Shown in pieces: positions 17,243-27,141 of a stretch of 64,000 nucleotides of DNA. A program made the translations under genes and the position numbers. A model generated the notes under the pieces. It saw nothing but the letters and a program-made list of their open reading frames with translations, ran no database searches and had not been told where the DNA came from. Numbering within the stretch: the stretch's first letter is position 1; each line of letters begins with the position of its first letter. Source of the stretch: Nitrospirillum amazonense (GTDB lineage: Bacteria > Pseudomonadota > Alphaproteobacteria > Azospirillales > Azospirillaceae); contig NZ_VITN01000017.1 of assembly GCF_007828045.1 (NCBI RefSeq), forward strand, positions 1-64,000. The letters run 5' to 3'.

Positions 17243-18904
17243 ATGACGCCCCCCTCCCGCCGCCGGCGCCGCCCGTGGCGCGCCATCGCGCTGCTGGCGA
17301 TGATCGGCCTGTCGGCCCCAGCCCTGGCCCCCGCCCTGGCCCAGGGTACGGCCCAGGGTACGGCCCCCACCGCCGCCGCGCTGACCCCGGCGCAGATGGA
17401 CGCGGCCTGGCGCCAGGGCTCCGCCAAGGCGGCGCATGAGCGCGAGGTTCTGCTGAGGAAGGTGGCGGCGGGTGACACCGCCGGGCCCTTCCGTCCGGAC
17501 TGGGAATCCCTGCGGACCTGGCGGGTGCCCGAATGGTATGCGGATGCCAAGTTCGGCATCTTCATCCATTGGGGCGTCTATTCCGTGCCCGCCTTCGGCA
17601 GCGAATGGTATTCGCGCCGCATGTACATCCAGGGCAGCAAGGAATATCGGCATCATCTGGCCGTTTACGGCACCCCGGACAAGTTCGGCTACAAGGACTT
17701 CATCCCCTTGTTCAAGGCGGAGAAGTACGATCCCCGCGCCTGGGCCGCGCTGTTCCGCGCGTCCGGCGCCCGCTATGTGGTGCCGGTGGCGGAGCATCAT
17801 GACGGCTTCGCCATGTACGCCACGCGCTTGTCCGACTGGTCGGCCCTGCGCATGGGGCCCAAGCGCGACCTGATCGGCGACCTGGTGCGGGCGGTGCGGG
17901 CCCAGGGCCTGCACCTGGGCCTGTCCTCACACCGGGCGGAGCATGACTGGTTCTTCGGCGAGGGGCGCAAGATCCCTTCCGACGTGAACGACCCGCGCTA
18001 CGCCGACTTCTATGGCCCGGCGGAGGCGCGGCTGACGGCGGAGGACACGGGAGACACCCAGCTGACGGGTGACTTCACCTACGTCTCGCAGGCCTGGCTG
18101 GACGACTGGACGGCGCGTACGGCGGAGTTGGTGGAGGATTACCACCCCGATCTGATCTATTTCGACTGGTGGATCAGCCACCCGGCCTTCCGCGCCACCC
18201 TGCCCAAGTTCCTGGCCTATTATTACAATACCCAGGGGCGACATGGCGCCTCGGCGGTGGTGAATTACAAGGAAGGGGCGCTGGCGGCGGGCAGCGGCGT
18301 CGCCGACGTGGAGCGGGGCCTGATGCCGGACATCCAGCCCCGCGTCTGGCAGACCTGCACCTCGCTGGGCGATTACAGCTGGGGCTATATCGAGGGTGAG
18401 CAGTACAAGTCGCCGGAGCGGATCATCCACCTGCTGGCCGACATCGTGTCGAAGAACGGCAACCTGCTGCTGAACATCGGTCCCCGCGCCGATGGTACCA
18501 TCCCGCAGGAGGCGCAGGACAGGCTATTGGCCATAGGCTCGTGGCTGAAGACCAATGGCGAGGCGATCTACGGCACACGCCCCTGGTATCGATACGGTGA
18601 GGGACCGGCCCAGATGACCGCCGGTTCCTTCAAGGAAGGCCAAACTGACAAGCCCTTCGGGCCCGAGGACTTCCGCTTCACCACCAGGGGCGACACCCTC
18701 TACGCCATCGAGATGGGCTGGCCCGAGGATGGCCAGGCCTTGATCCATGCCCTGCCGGCGGGAGAGCCGGTGAAGGCGGTCACCCTGCTGGACGGTGGCG
18801 CGGGCACTGCCGTGCCCTACCGCCAGGACGGGGACGGCCTACATCTGGCTGTGCCCAAGCGGGCGCCGGGCGACTACGCCTACGTCTACCGTATCGAGCG
18901 CTGA
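17243..18904 (+). CDS. Secreted alpha-L-fucosidase, GH29
   Basis: A 553-aa protein with a twin-Arg-like basic N-terminus and hydrophobic segment (about 1-33) that should act as a signal peptide. The catalytic barrel is clearly GH29: EWYADAKFGIFIHWGVYSVP, AEHHDGFAMY, and the nucleophile strand DLIYFDWW with Asp308. The C-terminal beta domain ends the gene. It should release terminal L-fucose from glycans outside the cytoplasm. The ATG at 17243 is chosen because AGGAGG lies about 11 nt upstream; ATGs at 17219/17222 lack a site. It follows pbpC by 73 bp and could be transcribed with it. The remnant at 18921-19000, 16 nt beyond its stop codon, suggests the gene was inserted into or next to the pbpC 3' end. 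Confidence 0.92.
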   Translation: MTPPSRRRRRPWRAIALLAMIGLSAPALAPALAQGTAQGTAPTAAALTPAQMDAAWRQGSAKAAHEREVLLRKVAAGDTAGPFRPDWESLRTWRVPEWYADAKFGIFIHWGVYSVPAFGSEWYSRRMYIQGSKEYRHHLAVYGTPDKFGYKDFIPLFKAEKYDPRAWAALFRASGARYVVPVAEHHDGFAMYATRLSDWSALRMGPKRDLIGDLVRAVRAQGLHLGLSSHRAEHDWFFGEGRKIPSDVNDPRYADFYGPAEARLTAEDTGDTQLTGDFTYVSQAWLDDWTARTAELVEDYHPDLIYFDWWISHPAFRATLPKFLAYYYNTQGRHGASAVVNYKEGALAAGSGVADVERGLMPDIQPRVWQTCTSLGDYSWGYIEGEQYKSPERIIHLLADIVSKNGNLLLNIGPRADGTIPQEAQDRLLAIGSWLKTNGEAIYGTRPWYRYGEGPAQMTAGSFKEGQTDKPFGPEDFRFTTRGDTLYAIEMGWPEDGQALIHALPAGEPVKAVTLLDGGAGTAVPYRQDGDGLHLAVPKRAPGDYAYVYRIER

Positions 18905-18920
18905 GGTGCTGACTCCGACG

Positions 18921-19000
18921 CCTGACGGCGTGGCGTCGCCGACCGTGTCGTCATCGACGCCGCCGGCCGGCGGGCCAAGGCGACGATACGGGTGCGTTAG
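18921..19000 (+). pseudogene. Remnant of a second pbpC 3' end
   Basis: In the frame ending with TAG at 18998-19000 the DNA encodes VIDAAGRRAKATIRVR, against VIDAAGQRAKATVRVR at the end of intact pbpC (17118-17169). Counting the six codons before this, 17 of 22 residues match. Upstream of 18932 the match continues only after a 1-nt deletion (CCTGACGGCGTGG against CCCGACGGCATCGG), so the copy is frameshifted. No start codon or upstream domain remains. It sits directly behind the fucosidase stop codon. Confidence 0.8.
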
Positions 19001-19039
19001 CTGGCATCCGGCGGGCGATTGGTTTTATAAGGCGTATGG

Positions 19040-20407
19040 ATGGACCTTGAACGGGTATGCGGGAACAGCGGCCTCATGGCGAATTGCTACTTCATCAGCT
19101 GTCACCGCGCGCAGGATCACGTCGCCGACCTGTTCCGCTTTCTCTATCGGCCGGACCACCTCTACGTCATCCACTGTGATCCCAAGGCACCGGCCCCGCT
19201 GCGCGATTTGGTCGCCCGGCTGGCGGCGTGTTTCCCCAATGTAGTGTCGTTGCCGGCGCAGCCCTACAGCTGGGGCGGCTATTCCATGGTGACGACCCTA
19301 TGGCGGGCGCTGGAGGCGGCGCTGGCCCATGCGCCGGACTGGTCGCATTTCTTCTGGCTGAGCGAGCAGCACCTGCCCCTGTTCGCGCAGGAGGATACGC
19401 GCTGGACGCTGGAGGCCGGCTGTTCCTACAGCGATGCCGCCCCCGTGGCGGGCATGTGGTCGGGCGGCCAGGCGGATGTGCTGCATCGCTTTTCCCTGAA
19501 CTTCCGAGAACTGCCCGGCGTCGGCGCCTTTCCCACCGGCCCGCAAGCCGTCGACTGGACGATGCCGCCGTACCATGGCAGCAACTGGATGGCGCTGGAT
19601 CGCGGTGTCTGCGCCCTGATGCTGGAGCGCGCGGGGCCGGCGGCGGACCTGTTCGCCCATTCGGTGCAGCCGGATGAAACCATGCCGCAGACCCTGCTGA
19701 TGGCCGCCGCGGCGGAGGGGCGGGCACGGGTGCGGGGCTGGAACCCGACCTACGTCGCCTGGCCCAACCTCTGCGGCAATCCCGACATGCTGTGCACCAT
19801 GGACAACGTGGCCGCCGCCCGGGCGGAGGGGCGGCTGTTCATCCGCAAGCGTCCTCCCGTGATGCCGGAGGCGATGCGGGCGGAGGTGGAGGCCATGGCC
19901 GCCTTCAGCGACGCGGCGCTGATGGAGCGCTTGGGGATGGCGCCGCCAATGCCGGAGACGCGAGCGGCCCTTGCGGGACCGTTGATGGCGCGTGTGGCGG
20001 CCCTGGCGGCCGGTCGGCAGGGCTATGTCGTGGAACGGTTCGACTGTGCCGAACTGAACAACGTGCCCGCCTTCTACGTCACCATGAGGCCGCCGGCGGG
20101 TCCCGCCACACCGCCGGGCCTGCGACTCTGCGTCCTGTCGGAGGATATGCGCACCTTCAAGGTGCTAATCGTTGTGCGCCCGCCGCCGGACGGGGACTGG
20201 GCGCCCGTCGCCGTGGGACCGCATCAGGCCTATCCGCTGCGCTTGCGGGTCTACGGCCTGTTTCTGGAACGGGAGGTGGCGGTGGCGGAAGAGGCGGATG
20301 CCGGTTTCGTCATGCTGGGCGACGACGGTGACTTGGTACCGTTGGACGACACCATCCGCCGCTATCTGCTGCATATGGATGCGCTGGCGGGGCCGCCCGA
20401 TGCCTGA
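19040..20407 (+). CDS. Glycosyltransferase, GT14/core-2 branching-enzyme-like
   Basis: The 455-aa protein begins with the pattern of bacterial GT14-type proteins: NCYFISCHR, then LYVIHCDPKAPAPL, SWGGYSMV and HFFWLSEQHLPL. It also carries the later HGSNWMALDRGVC segment that in this family closes the acceptor/donor site. Members transfer sugars in surface-glycan assembly. The last ~130 residues are not recognised. The ATG at 19040 has TAAGG 7 nt upstream; an internal ATG at 19076 (MANCYF) would give a start closer to the conserved core. The gene overlaps the next glycosyltransferase by 8 nt, so the two form one unit. Confidence 0.75.
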   Translation: MDLERVCGNSGLMANCYFISCHRAQDHVADLFRFLYRPDHLYVIHCDPKAPAPLRDLVARLAACFPNVVSLPAQPYSWGGYSMVTTLWRALEAALAHAPDWSHFFWLSEQHLPLFAQEDTRWTLEAGCSYSDAAPVAGMWSGGQADVLHRFSLNFRELPGVGAFPTGPQAVDWTMPPYHGSNWMALDRGVCALMLERAGPAADLFAHSVQPDETMPQTLLMAAAAEGRARVRGWNPTYVAWPNLCGNPDMLCTMDNVAAARAEGRLFIRKRPPVMPEAMRAEVEAMAAFSDAALMERLGMAPPMPETRAALAGPLMARVAALAAGRQGYVVERFDCAELNNVPAFYVTMRPPAGPATPPGLRLCVLSEDMRTFKVLIVVRPPPDGDWAPVAVGPHQAYPLRLRVYGLFLEREVAVAEEADAGFVMLGDDGDLVPLDDTIRRYLLHMDALAGPPDA

Positions 20408-21329
20408 GGGCGCGCGCATCACCCTGTGCGCCATCGTCAAGAATGAGGGCGACTTCCTGCTGGAGTGGGTGGCGTACCATCGGCTGATGGGTGTCGGCCG
20501 CTTCGTCATCTATGACAACGGCAGCATGGACGGCAGCCGTGACCTGTTGGATCGCATCGCTGCCCGGGCCGGCATCACCGTCATCGACTGGCCGTCGGCG
20601 CATGGCGGCGATGTCCTGTCCTTTCCCGAGGCCCGCGACCTGGTGCTGTCGCTGACCGATCCTCGGGACTTCAACTGGTGGGGCGACACGGCGGTGGGCC
20701 CCCAGTTGCGGGCCTACAATCACTTCCTGGCCTATTATGGGGCGGAGGCGGACTGGGTGCTGTTCATCGACGCCGATGAATTCGTCGTCAGCCGCCAAGG
20801 CCTGTCGTTGCCGGCGCTGGTGGCGCGCTATGCCGAGGATCCGGCGGTGGGCGCCGTCGCCCTCAACTGGCGCTATTTCGGTTCCAACGGCCTGCTGGAA
20901 CCGGATGGCCGCCTGGTGATCGAGCGTTTCACCCGCTGCGCCCCCGTGGTCTTCAGCGGGCATGTGCACATGAAGACGCTGGGGCGGGTGTCGGCGCTGG
21001 ACCGCATGCTCATCCATTCCGGCCGTCTGCGGGACGGATACTGTCAGGTGAACGACATAGGCACGCCGGTGGATCTGCGCGATTTCGCCTTCACGCCCAC
21101 CATTTCCCACGCCCAACTGTACATCCACCATTATTCCGTCAAGTCACGGGCGGAGTTCGCGCGCAAGCGGGCGCGGGGGCGCGCGCCCTTCCCGGATGGC
21201 CATGCGCATAAGCGTGAGGGGTTGGACGATGAGTATTTCCAGCGCCAGGACCGGAATGAGGAGGAAGACCTGGCGCTGTTCCATCGCGTGGAGGCCGTGA
21301 AGGCGGAAATGGCGCGCCTGCTCGGCTAA
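20400..21329 (+). CDS. Glycosyltransferase, GT2/GT92-like
   Basis: A 309-aa protein opening with ITLCAIVKNEGDFLLEWVAYHRLMG, the hallmark of the Glyco_tranf_2_4/GT92 group. VIYDNGSMDGS and the metal-binding DxD in LFIDADEF (about residues 121-128) follow, and HMKTLGRVSALDR, HHYSVKSRAEFARK mark the family's C-terminal half. It should transfer a sugar from a nucleotide donor to a surface glycan. It starts inside the last codons of the preceding glycosyltransferase (8-nt overlap), which argues for coupled translation and a shared pathway. No membrane segment is seen. Confidence 0.85.
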   Translation: MPEGARITLCAIVKNEGDFLLEWVAYHRLMGVGRFVIYDNGSMDGSRDLLDRIAARAGITVIDWPSAHGGDVLSFPEARDLVLSLTDPRDFNWWGDTAVGPQLRAYNHFLAYYGAEADWVLFIDADEFVVSRQGLSLPALVARYAEDPAVGAVALNWRYFGSNGLLEPDGRLVIERFTRCAPVVFSGHVHMKTLGRVSALDRMLIHSGRLRDGYCQVNDIGTPVDLRDFAFTPTISHAQLYIHHYSVKSRAEFARKRARGRAPFPDGHAHKREGLDDEYFQRQDRNEEEDLALFHRVEAVKAEMARLLG

Positions 21330-21497
21330 GAAGGCGCCGCTTTCAGACAAAATATCCGTAAGGCGTGCAAGAGCGCCGGCCGCCACCTGGGGTAGCTTTC
21401 CCTTGCGGCGACGGGATGTCCCCCCCACTCCCCATCACCCCGTCGCTTTCCTCCCCATGGGCGGTACCTGCGGCCCCCCGCCCGCACCGCCATCCTG

Positions 21498-21535
21498 GAT
21501 GCCCGCGCCCCGTCCGAGGCGCGGGCATCTCTTTA
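21498..21535 (+). terminator. Terminator between the glycosyltransferase and aldo/keto reductase genes
   Basis: GATGCCCGCGCC (21498-21509) pairs perfectly with GGCGCGGGCATC (21518-21529) around an 8-nt loop, followed by TCTTTATT. It ends the plus-strand operon about 170 nt after the last stop and directly abuts the 3' end of the convergent reductase. The preceding 170 nt hold no gene that I can support. Confidence 0.75.
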
Positions 21536-21540
21536 TTCGC

Positions 21541-22584
21541 TTACTCCGGCGTGCTGGCGTCGGAGGAGCGCTGCCAGATGTTCAGGCCGGTGTCGATGGC
21601 ATGGGTGTCGATTTCCGCCAGTTCCGCGTCCGTGAACGCCAGGTTCTTCAAGGCGTCCAGGCTGTCGTCCAACTGGGCCACGGTGCGGGCGCCGATGAGG
21701 GCGGAGGTCACGCGGGGGTCGCGCAACACCCAGGCGACCGCCATCTGGGCCAGGGTCTGGCCCCGCCGCTCGGCGATGGCGTTCAGGGCGCGCACATGCT
21801 CCAGCGCCTCGGGCGTCAGCAGGTCTTCCTTGAACGACCCGCCCTTGGCGGCGCGGGCGTCGGCCGGAACGCCGTTCAGGTACTTCTTGGACAGCAAGCC
21901 CTGCGCCAGCGGGGAGAAGGCGATGCAGCCGATGCCGCTGCCCTCCAGCGTCTCCAACAGGCCGCCCTCGATCCAGCGGTTCAGCATGGAGTAGCTGGGC
22001 TGATGGATCAGGCAGGGCACCCCCATCTCCTTCAGCAGGGCGGCGGCCTTGGCTGTCATGTCGGCTGAGTAGGAGGAGATGCCGACGTACAGCGCCTTGC
22101 CCTGGCGCACCACCTGGGCCAACGCGCCCATGGTTTCCTCCAGCGGCGTGGTCGGATCCACGCGGTGGGAATAGAAGATGTCGACATAGTCCAGGCCCAT
22201 GCGGCGCAGGCTCTGGTCCAGGCTGGAGATCAGGTATTTGCGCGATCCGCCGATGCCGTAGGGGCCGGGCCACATGTCGTACCCGGCCTTGGTGGAGATG
22301 ATCATCTCATCCCGGTAGGGCTTGAAGTCCCCGGCCATGACGCGGCCGAAGTTCTCCTCGGCCGAGCCATAGGGCGGGCCGTAGTTGTTGGCCAGGTCGA
22401 AGTGGGTGACGCCGCGGTCGAAGGCGCGGCGCAGGATGGCGCGGCCGGTCTCGAAAACGTCGGCGCCCCCGAAATTGTGCCACAGGCCCAGCGAGATGGC
22501 GGGCAGATCCAGGCCGCTGCGCCCGCAGCGGCGGTAGGGCATGGCTTCGTAACGGTCGTCGGCGGCGCGATAGAGGGACTGCAT
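21541..22584 (-). CDS. Aldo/keto reductase (YghZ-like)
   Basis: A 347-aa NADPH-dependent aldo/keto reductase. The catalytic tetrad is visible as Asp63 and Tyr68 (HFDLANNYGPPYGSAEENFG), Lys99 (STKAGYDMWPGPYG) and His140 (FYSHRVDP). The WPGPYGIGGSRKYL stretch and the length are characteristic of the YghZ/glyceraldehyde-3-phosphate reductase branch, which detoxifies aldehydes such as methylglyoxal. The start at 22584 has GGAG about 10 nt upstream. It stands alone, convergent with the glycosyltransferase operon. Confidence 0.9.
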   Translation of the reverse strand: MQSLYRAADDRYEAMPYRRCGRSGLDLPAISLGLWHNFGGADVFETGRAILRRAFDRGVTHFDLANNYGPPYGSAEENFGRVMAGDFKPYRDEMIISTKAGYDMWPGPYGIGGSRKYLISSLDQSLRRMGLDYVDIFYSHRVDPTTPLEETMGALAQVVRQGKALYVGISSYSADMTAKAAALLKEMGVPCLIHQPSYSMLNRWIEGGLLETLEGSGIGCIAFSPLAQGLLSKKYLNGVPADARAAKGGSFKEDLLTPEALEHVRALNAIAERRGQTLAQMAVAWVLRDPRVTSALIGARTVAQLDDSLDALKNLAFTDAELAEIDTHAIDTGLNIWQRSSDASTPE

Positions 22585-22734
22585 GTCTCAGGCTCCAGCT
22601 AAGGGGCGGTAACCGGTGGCACCATACGGGCATCGCCGGCGCCCTCCAAGGCGGGAGTTGGTTAATGCCACTTGGTCGCGAGCGAAGGGGGAAACCTGGG
22701 CCGCGACTGCCGCCGTCCGGCGATGGAGGGCGTC

Positions 22735-24435
22735 CTAAGCCGCCTTCACCCCGCTGATGAACGTGGCGATCTCGCGGTTCAGGGTTTCGGCCCGACGGGA
22801 CAGCTGGCCCGAGGCGTCGACGATCTGGCCAGCGGCGTCGCCGGTGGTGATGGCGGCGTGGTTGACGTCGGTGATGGTGGTGGAGACGTCGCCCACGCCC
22901 TGCGCCGCTTCGTTGACATTGCGGGCGATCTCATTGGTGGCGGCGGTCTGTTCCTCCACGGCGGAGGCGATGACGACGGCGATTTCCGACAGGGCGGCGA
23001 TGGTGCCGTTGATATGGTCGATGGCACCCACGGTGCGGCCGGTCAGGGCCTGAATCTCCGCGATCTGGCCGGTGATCTCATCCGTGGCCTTCGCGGTCTG
23101 GGTCGCCAGCGATTTCACCTCGTTGGCGACGATGACGAAGCCGCGACCGGCGTCGCCGGCGCGCGCCGCCTCGATGGTGGCGTTCAGTGCCAGCAGATTG
23201 GTCTGCGCCGCGATGCCGGCGATCAGCTGGGCGATGCCACCGATGCGCCGGGCGGCCTCGGCCAACTGGGCCACGGTCGCGCGCGTGTCCCCCGCTTCCT
23301 CCTGCGCCCGGTCGGCGATATCGCGGGAGTGGCTGACCTGCTGCGCGATCTCCTTCACCGACAAGGCCAGTTCCTCGGTTGCCGCCGCCACCGTCTGCAC
23401 GTTCAGCGCCGCCTGGTGCGAGGCGTCGGCGACCGCGCCGGAACGCTGGTTGGTTTGGTCGGCCAGACCGGCCATGGATGTCGCCGTCGCTTCCATCTCC
23501 GTTGCGGCGCTGGCCAGCATGTGCACCAGGTCGGCGGATCGTGTCTCGAAATGAGCGACCAGGCCCTCCAGCGTCTCAGCCCGGCGGGCCTTGGCCTGCT
23601 GCTCGGCGGCCTGGGCGGCGCGGAGGCGGTCCGCTTCCCGCGCATTGTTGCGGAACACCAAGGCGGCTCGGCCGATGTCGCCGATCTCGTCGCCCCGGTC
23701 GGCGCAGGGTACCTCGGCCTCCAGCTTGCCGTCGGCCAGGTTGCGCAGGCTGTCCACCACCAGGGTGATGGGGCGCAGCAGGCCATGGCGGGCCACCAGC
23801 CAGCCCACCGCCAATCCGGCGGTGATGCCCAGGGCCGCGAACAGAACCATCAGGCGGGTGGCCAGCCTGGCCGCATGCTGCGCGTGCTCGTTCACGGCGA
23901 CGGACCTGTGTTCCAGCGTATCGACCAGCGCCTTCATCTTGTCCTGCAGGGCGGCGACATGGGTGCGGGAGTCATGAATGGCGTCCACCAGGCCGGCCCG
24001 CATATCCCCACCACCATCCTGTGCCCGGCCCCGTGCCCGGCGCACCTTGTCGAACAACGCCTCCATCACCGGCGCATAGTCGGCATAAGCGGCCCGCACC
24101 GCGTCCAGTTGCGGCCGCTCATCGGGGGTGACCAGCTTTTCCAGGGCGTCCAGCCGCCCCCGCAGCGTGGCCGTCGCCACATCCTTGGCCTTGACCGCGT
24201 CCTCCCACTCCTCCGGCAGGGCCAGCGCCCGATACTCCAGACGGTTGATGGTGGACAGTTCCCGGCTCATGCGGGCGCTCAGGGTGGCGGCGTTGCCGGC
24301 GGCTTGGATTTCGGTGGCGTTGTCCGCCATGGTCCGCAGACCGATCAGTCCGGCGGCGGCGATGCCGCCCGCCGCCAGGGCCATGGCGGCGACGATGATA
24401 ACGATTTTCCATAAGATGCGGATATTGGAAAACAT
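22735..24435 (-). CDS. Methyl-accepting chemotaxis protein
   Basis: The 566-aa receptor has a membrane helix near residues 10-32, a periplasmic helical sensor of about 160 residues, a second helix at about 195-215, a HAMP linker, and the cytoplasmic signalling coiled coil. The conserved hairpin tip reads [23 protein letters not shown]. It passes a ligand signal to CheA/CheW at the cell pole. The ATG at 24435 is preceded by GGAGGGG at ideal spacing, so the frame's extra seven residues are dropped. No C-terminal CheR-binding pentapeptide is present. A second receptor gene follows in the same orientation at 24632-26314; they differ in their sensor parts. Confidence 0.93.
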   Translation of the reverse strand: MFSNIRILWKIVIIVAAMALAAGGIAAAGLIGLRTMADNATEIQAAGNAATLSARMSRELSTINRLEYRALALPEEWEDAVKAKDVATATLRGRLDALEKLVTPDERPQLDAVRAAYADYAPVMEALFDKVRRARGRAQDGGGDMRAGLVDAIHDSRTHVAALQDKMKALVDTLEHRSVAVNEHAQHAARLATRLMVLFAALGITAGLAVGWLVARHGLLRPITLVVDSLRNLADGKLEAEVPCADRGDEIGDIGRAALVFRNNAREADRLRAAQAAEQQAKARRAETLEGLVAHFETRSADLVHMLASAATEMEATATSMAGLADQTNQRSGAVADASHQAALNVQTVAAATEELALSVKEIAQQVSHSRDIADRAQEEAGDTRATVAQLAEAARRIGGIAQLIAGIAAQTNLLALNATIEAARAGDAGRGFVIVANEVKSLATQTAKATDEITGQIAEIQALTGRTVGAIDHINGTIAALSEIAVVIASAVEEQTAATNEIARNVNEAAQGVGDVSTTITDVNHAAITTGDAAGQIVDASGQLSRRAETLNREIATFISGVKAA

Positions 24436-24584
24436 CAAGCCCCTCCGAGCGGTCAAGATAAACCGGAGTATCGGGCGGCAACCTTAAGTGGATATTAATT
24501 AATGCATTAATGTCATGTATTTGGCCGACGGGGCTTCCTCTCTTCCTGTTCTCTCGGGAGGGGCCGCTGGCCATCTCCAACGCA

Positions 24585-24617
24585 AAGGCCGGCGAGGGGG
24601 CGCCTCTCGCCGGCCTT
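24585..24617 (-). terminator. Terminator of the second chemotaxis receptor gene
   Basis: AAGGCCGGCGAG (24585-24596) pairs perfectly over 12 bp with CTCGCCGGCCTT (24606-24617). On the minus strand the stem is followed by TTGCGTT. It lies 15 nt after the stop of the gene at 24632-26314 and separates it from the receptor gene downstream. Confidence 0.8.
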
Positions 24618-24631
24618 CCTACATCCCAGCC

Positions 24632-26314
24632 TCAAGCCGCCTTGATGGCGGCCAGGAAGCGGCTGACGTGGCTCTGCAGCACGCCGGACTGTTCCGACAG
24701 GTGGTGGGCGGCCCCCAGCACCTGGGTGGCGGCGACGCCGGCCTGGCCGGCGGCCTCCGTCACGGCCCCCAGCGCATCGGCGACCCCCTGGGTGCCGGTG
24801 GCGGCCTGGCCCACGTTGCGGCTGATCTCCGTGGTCGAGGCGCCCTGCTGTTCCATGGCGGCGGCGATGGAGGTGGAGATGCCATTCACTTCCTCGATCA
24901 CCGCGCCGATGGCCTGGATGGCGGTGGAGGTGCGGAATGATACCTGCTGCACCGCTGTGATCTGGGCGGCGATGTCCTCCGTCGCCTTGGCCGTTTGGTT
25001 GGCTAGGCCCTTCACCTCCGCCGCCACGACGGCGAAGCCCTTGCCGGCCTCCCCGGCGCGCGCGGCCTCGATGGTGGCGTTCAGCGCCAGCAGGTTGGTC
25101 TGCTCGGCGATGGTCTGGATCAGGGTCACCACCTCGCCGATGCGCTGGGTGGCGTCGGTCAGTCCGGCAACGGTGGCCATGGTCTCGCGCGCGTCCTGGC
25201 TGGCACGGCTGGCGATGGCCTGGGCATGCACCACCTGACGGTTGATCTCCGCGATGCTGGCCGCCATCTCCTCCGCCGCGGCGGCCACCGTCTGGACGTT
25301 GGCGGTGGTCTGGTCCGCGGCGGCGGCGGCGCTGGCCGACTGGCGGTTGGTCTCCTCCGCCACGCCGGACATGCTCTGCGCGGCGCTGTCCAGTTCGGCG
25401 GCCGCCCCGCTGAACTGGTGCAGGATGTGGGAGGATTGCCGGTCGAAGTCGCCGACCAGGCTGTCGATGGCGGCGACGCGGCGGGCCTTGGCCGCCTCCG
25501 CCTCCCGCTGTTCGGCGGCCAGGCGCTCGGCCTCCACCAGGCCGTCGCGGAACACCTGGACGGCGCGCGCCATGGCGCCGATCTCATCCTGCCGGTCGGC
25601 GCCGGGGATGGCGGTGTCCAGCTGCCGCTGGCTCAAGCGCGTCATGACCGCTGTCAACTGACGGGTGGGCCGGCCGGTGGTCAGCACCGTGACGGCGCCG
25701 GCGGCAAGGGCCACGGCCAGCGCCAAGCCCAGCGCCAGCAGCGTGCCCAGGCGCGAGATACCGGTGGTGTGGTTCAGCAGGGCGTAGGCGTCCTGGCCGG
25801 CGCGGTAGTTCAGGTCCGCCGCCTCCGTCAGCACCTTGACCAGGGCGCGGGTCTGGTCCCGGTTCTCGCCGGCGTACAGCTTCAGCGCCGTTTCCCGGTC
25901 GCCCTTGTGCAAGGCATCGATGACCTGGGTGGAGGAAGCGAGGAACCGCGGCCACAGCGTGTCGAACTGGTCCATCTGCGGCCGCTCGATGGTAATCAGC
26001 GGGTCATAGGCCCGGCGGCCCTTGGCCACGCGGTCCAGTTCTTGGGTTACCGTCTTTTCCTGCTCGGCCCGCGCCGCGTCATCGGTGGCCAGCAGCATGC
26101 CTTGCTGGAAGCGCCGGGCCTCCAGCACGCCCTGCAGCAATTCATTGCTGGCGACGATGGAGGGCAGGGCGTCGGTTCCCAGGTCGGCGGCGGCCGCCTC
26201 GATGCGGGACAGGCGCTCCAGGGCGAAGAGCCCCAGGCCCAAGGTCACCAGCAAGATCAAAGCGAAGGCCGAGACTATACGGGTGCGCAAGGAAAGATCA
26301 ACAAGACGCGGCAT
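24632..26314 (-). CDS. Methyl-accepting chemotaxis protein (4HB sensor type)
   Basis: A 560-aa receptor with helices at about 13-32 and 190-211. The ~155-residue periplasmic part is all helical, as expected of a four-helix-bundle sensor. HAMP and the signalling domain follow, with hairpin tip [23 protein letters not shown]. The start has CAGGAG 6 nt upstream. It has its own terminator at 24585-24617, so it is not obligatorily co-transcribed with the neighbouring receptor. The ligand is unknown. Confidence 0.93.
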   Translation of the reverse strand: MPRLVDLSLRTRIVSAFALILLVTLGLGLFALERLSRIEAAAADLGTDALPSIVASNELLQGVLEARRFQQGMLLATDDAARAEQEKTVTQELDRVAKGRRAYDPLITIERPQMDQFDTLWPRFLASSTQVIDALHKGDRETALKLYAGENRDQTRALVKVLTEAADLNYRAGQDAYALLNHTTGISRLGTLLALGLALAVALAAGAVTVLTTGRPTRQLTAVMTRLSQRQLDTAIPGADRQDEIGAMARAVQVFRDGLVEAERLAAEQREAEAAKARRVAAIDSLVGDFDRQSSHILHQFSGAAAELDSAAQSMSGVAEETNRQSASAAAAADQTTANVQTVAAAAEEMAASIAEINRQVVHAQAIASRASQDARETMATVAGLTDATQRIGEVVTLIQTIAEQTNLLALNATIEAARAGEAGKGFAVVAAEVKGLANQTAKATEDIAAQITAVQQVSFRTSTAIQAIGAVIEEVNGISTSIAAAMEQQGASTTEISRNVGQAATGTQGVADALGAVTEAAGQAGVAATQVLGAAHHLSEQSGVLQSHVSRFLAAIKAA

Positions 26315-26527
26315 GGCTGCTCCTGAAGCGGATTGCGCTGGGGCCCCTGTCCATTTTCCACAAGAGATACCCCTTTATAGGGGGAGGACATGGGGTGAAC
26401 CTGTCCAATTGCCACCCCCGTTAACCTCGTATCCCGTCGCGTACCGGTGGGCTGCGGCGTTCTGCCGCTATATTGCTATTAATTACATGGCATTTTATTC
26501 AACTACAACTGGCCGAGATTTGCGGCT

Positions 26528-26995
26528 TTACTCGGCCGGTTCCGCCAGTTCGGCTGTTTCCACCTGGCGCAGCACGGCGCGCAGGGTCAGGGCGTTGTCG
26601 CTGCCGAAGGCGTGCTCGAACCGCGCCTGCGCCGCCGTCCACAGCGGCTCGGCCTGGGCGATCAGATCCCGCCCCTCCGACGTCAGCACCAGGACACGGC
26701 GGCGCTTGTCCGCCGGTGTGATGGTCAGGCGCACCAGGTTGCGCTTCTCCAGCGGGCGCAGCAGATGCCCCAGGGTGGACCGGTCCATGGCCAGCAAGGC
26801 TGCCAGGTCCTGGATGCTTTTGGGGCCGTGGCGGTTCAGGCGGGACAGGATGGAGTACTGGTTGATGCCCAGCCCTGTGGGCGCCAAGGCCGCGTCATAG
26901 AACTTGGTCAGGCGGCGGGAGGCCTGACGCAAGGCGGCGCAGTTGCATTGCGTGGGTTCGGACGGGTCGGCGGCGAGGGGAGCAGTGTCAGGCAT
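26528..26995 (-). CDS. MarR-family transcriptional regulator
   Basis: A 155-aa winged-HTH protein. The DNA-binding core is at about 45-110: LGINQYSILSRLNRHGPKSIQDLAALLAMDRSTLGHLLRPLEKRNLV, then the wing TPADKRRRVLVLTSEG. Near the N-terminus a CNC pair (TQCNCAALRQASR) is typical of a MarR subgroup in which Cys may sense oxidants. The ATG at 26995 has CAGGA upstream; the longer frame to 27055 runs into the divergent gene's promoter. It is divergent from the tautomerase/SDR operon and probably represses it. Confidence 0.88.
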   Translation of the reverse strand: MPDTAPLAADPSEPTQCNCAALRQASRRLTKFYDAALAPTGLGINQYSILSRLNRHGPKSIQDLAALLAMDRSTLGHLLRPLEKRNLVRLTITPADKRRRVLVLTSEGRDLIAQAEPLWTAAQARFEHAFGSDNALTLRAVLRQVETAELAEPAE

Positions 26996-27062
26996 GAATG
27001 GTCCTGGTGGAAACGGGCGCCAGCCTATCAGGCGCGCCTGTGGCTGCGCTGTCAACGATCAT

Positions 27063-27080
27063 ATGGGCAATTACCCGTAA
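27063..27080. promoter_or_regulatory. Candidate MarR operator
   Basis: Between the divergent MarR and tautomerase genes lies a near-palindrome, GGGCAATTACCC (27065-27076; 10 of 12 positions symmetric), inside an otherwise GC-rich stretch. It is 66 nt upstream of the tautomerase ATG, placed to control both promoters. Confidence 0.4.
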
Positions 27081-27141
27081 ATGCGGCATCCTCGTGTTTG
27101 GGCATCCCGTCGAGGGGCGCCCACAACCGGAGGAACACCCC

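Noticed and set aside
14941-17565. Long minus-strand frame opposite pbpC
   Set aside because: Same low-complexity composition; the plus strand carries all catalytic motifs of PBP1C.
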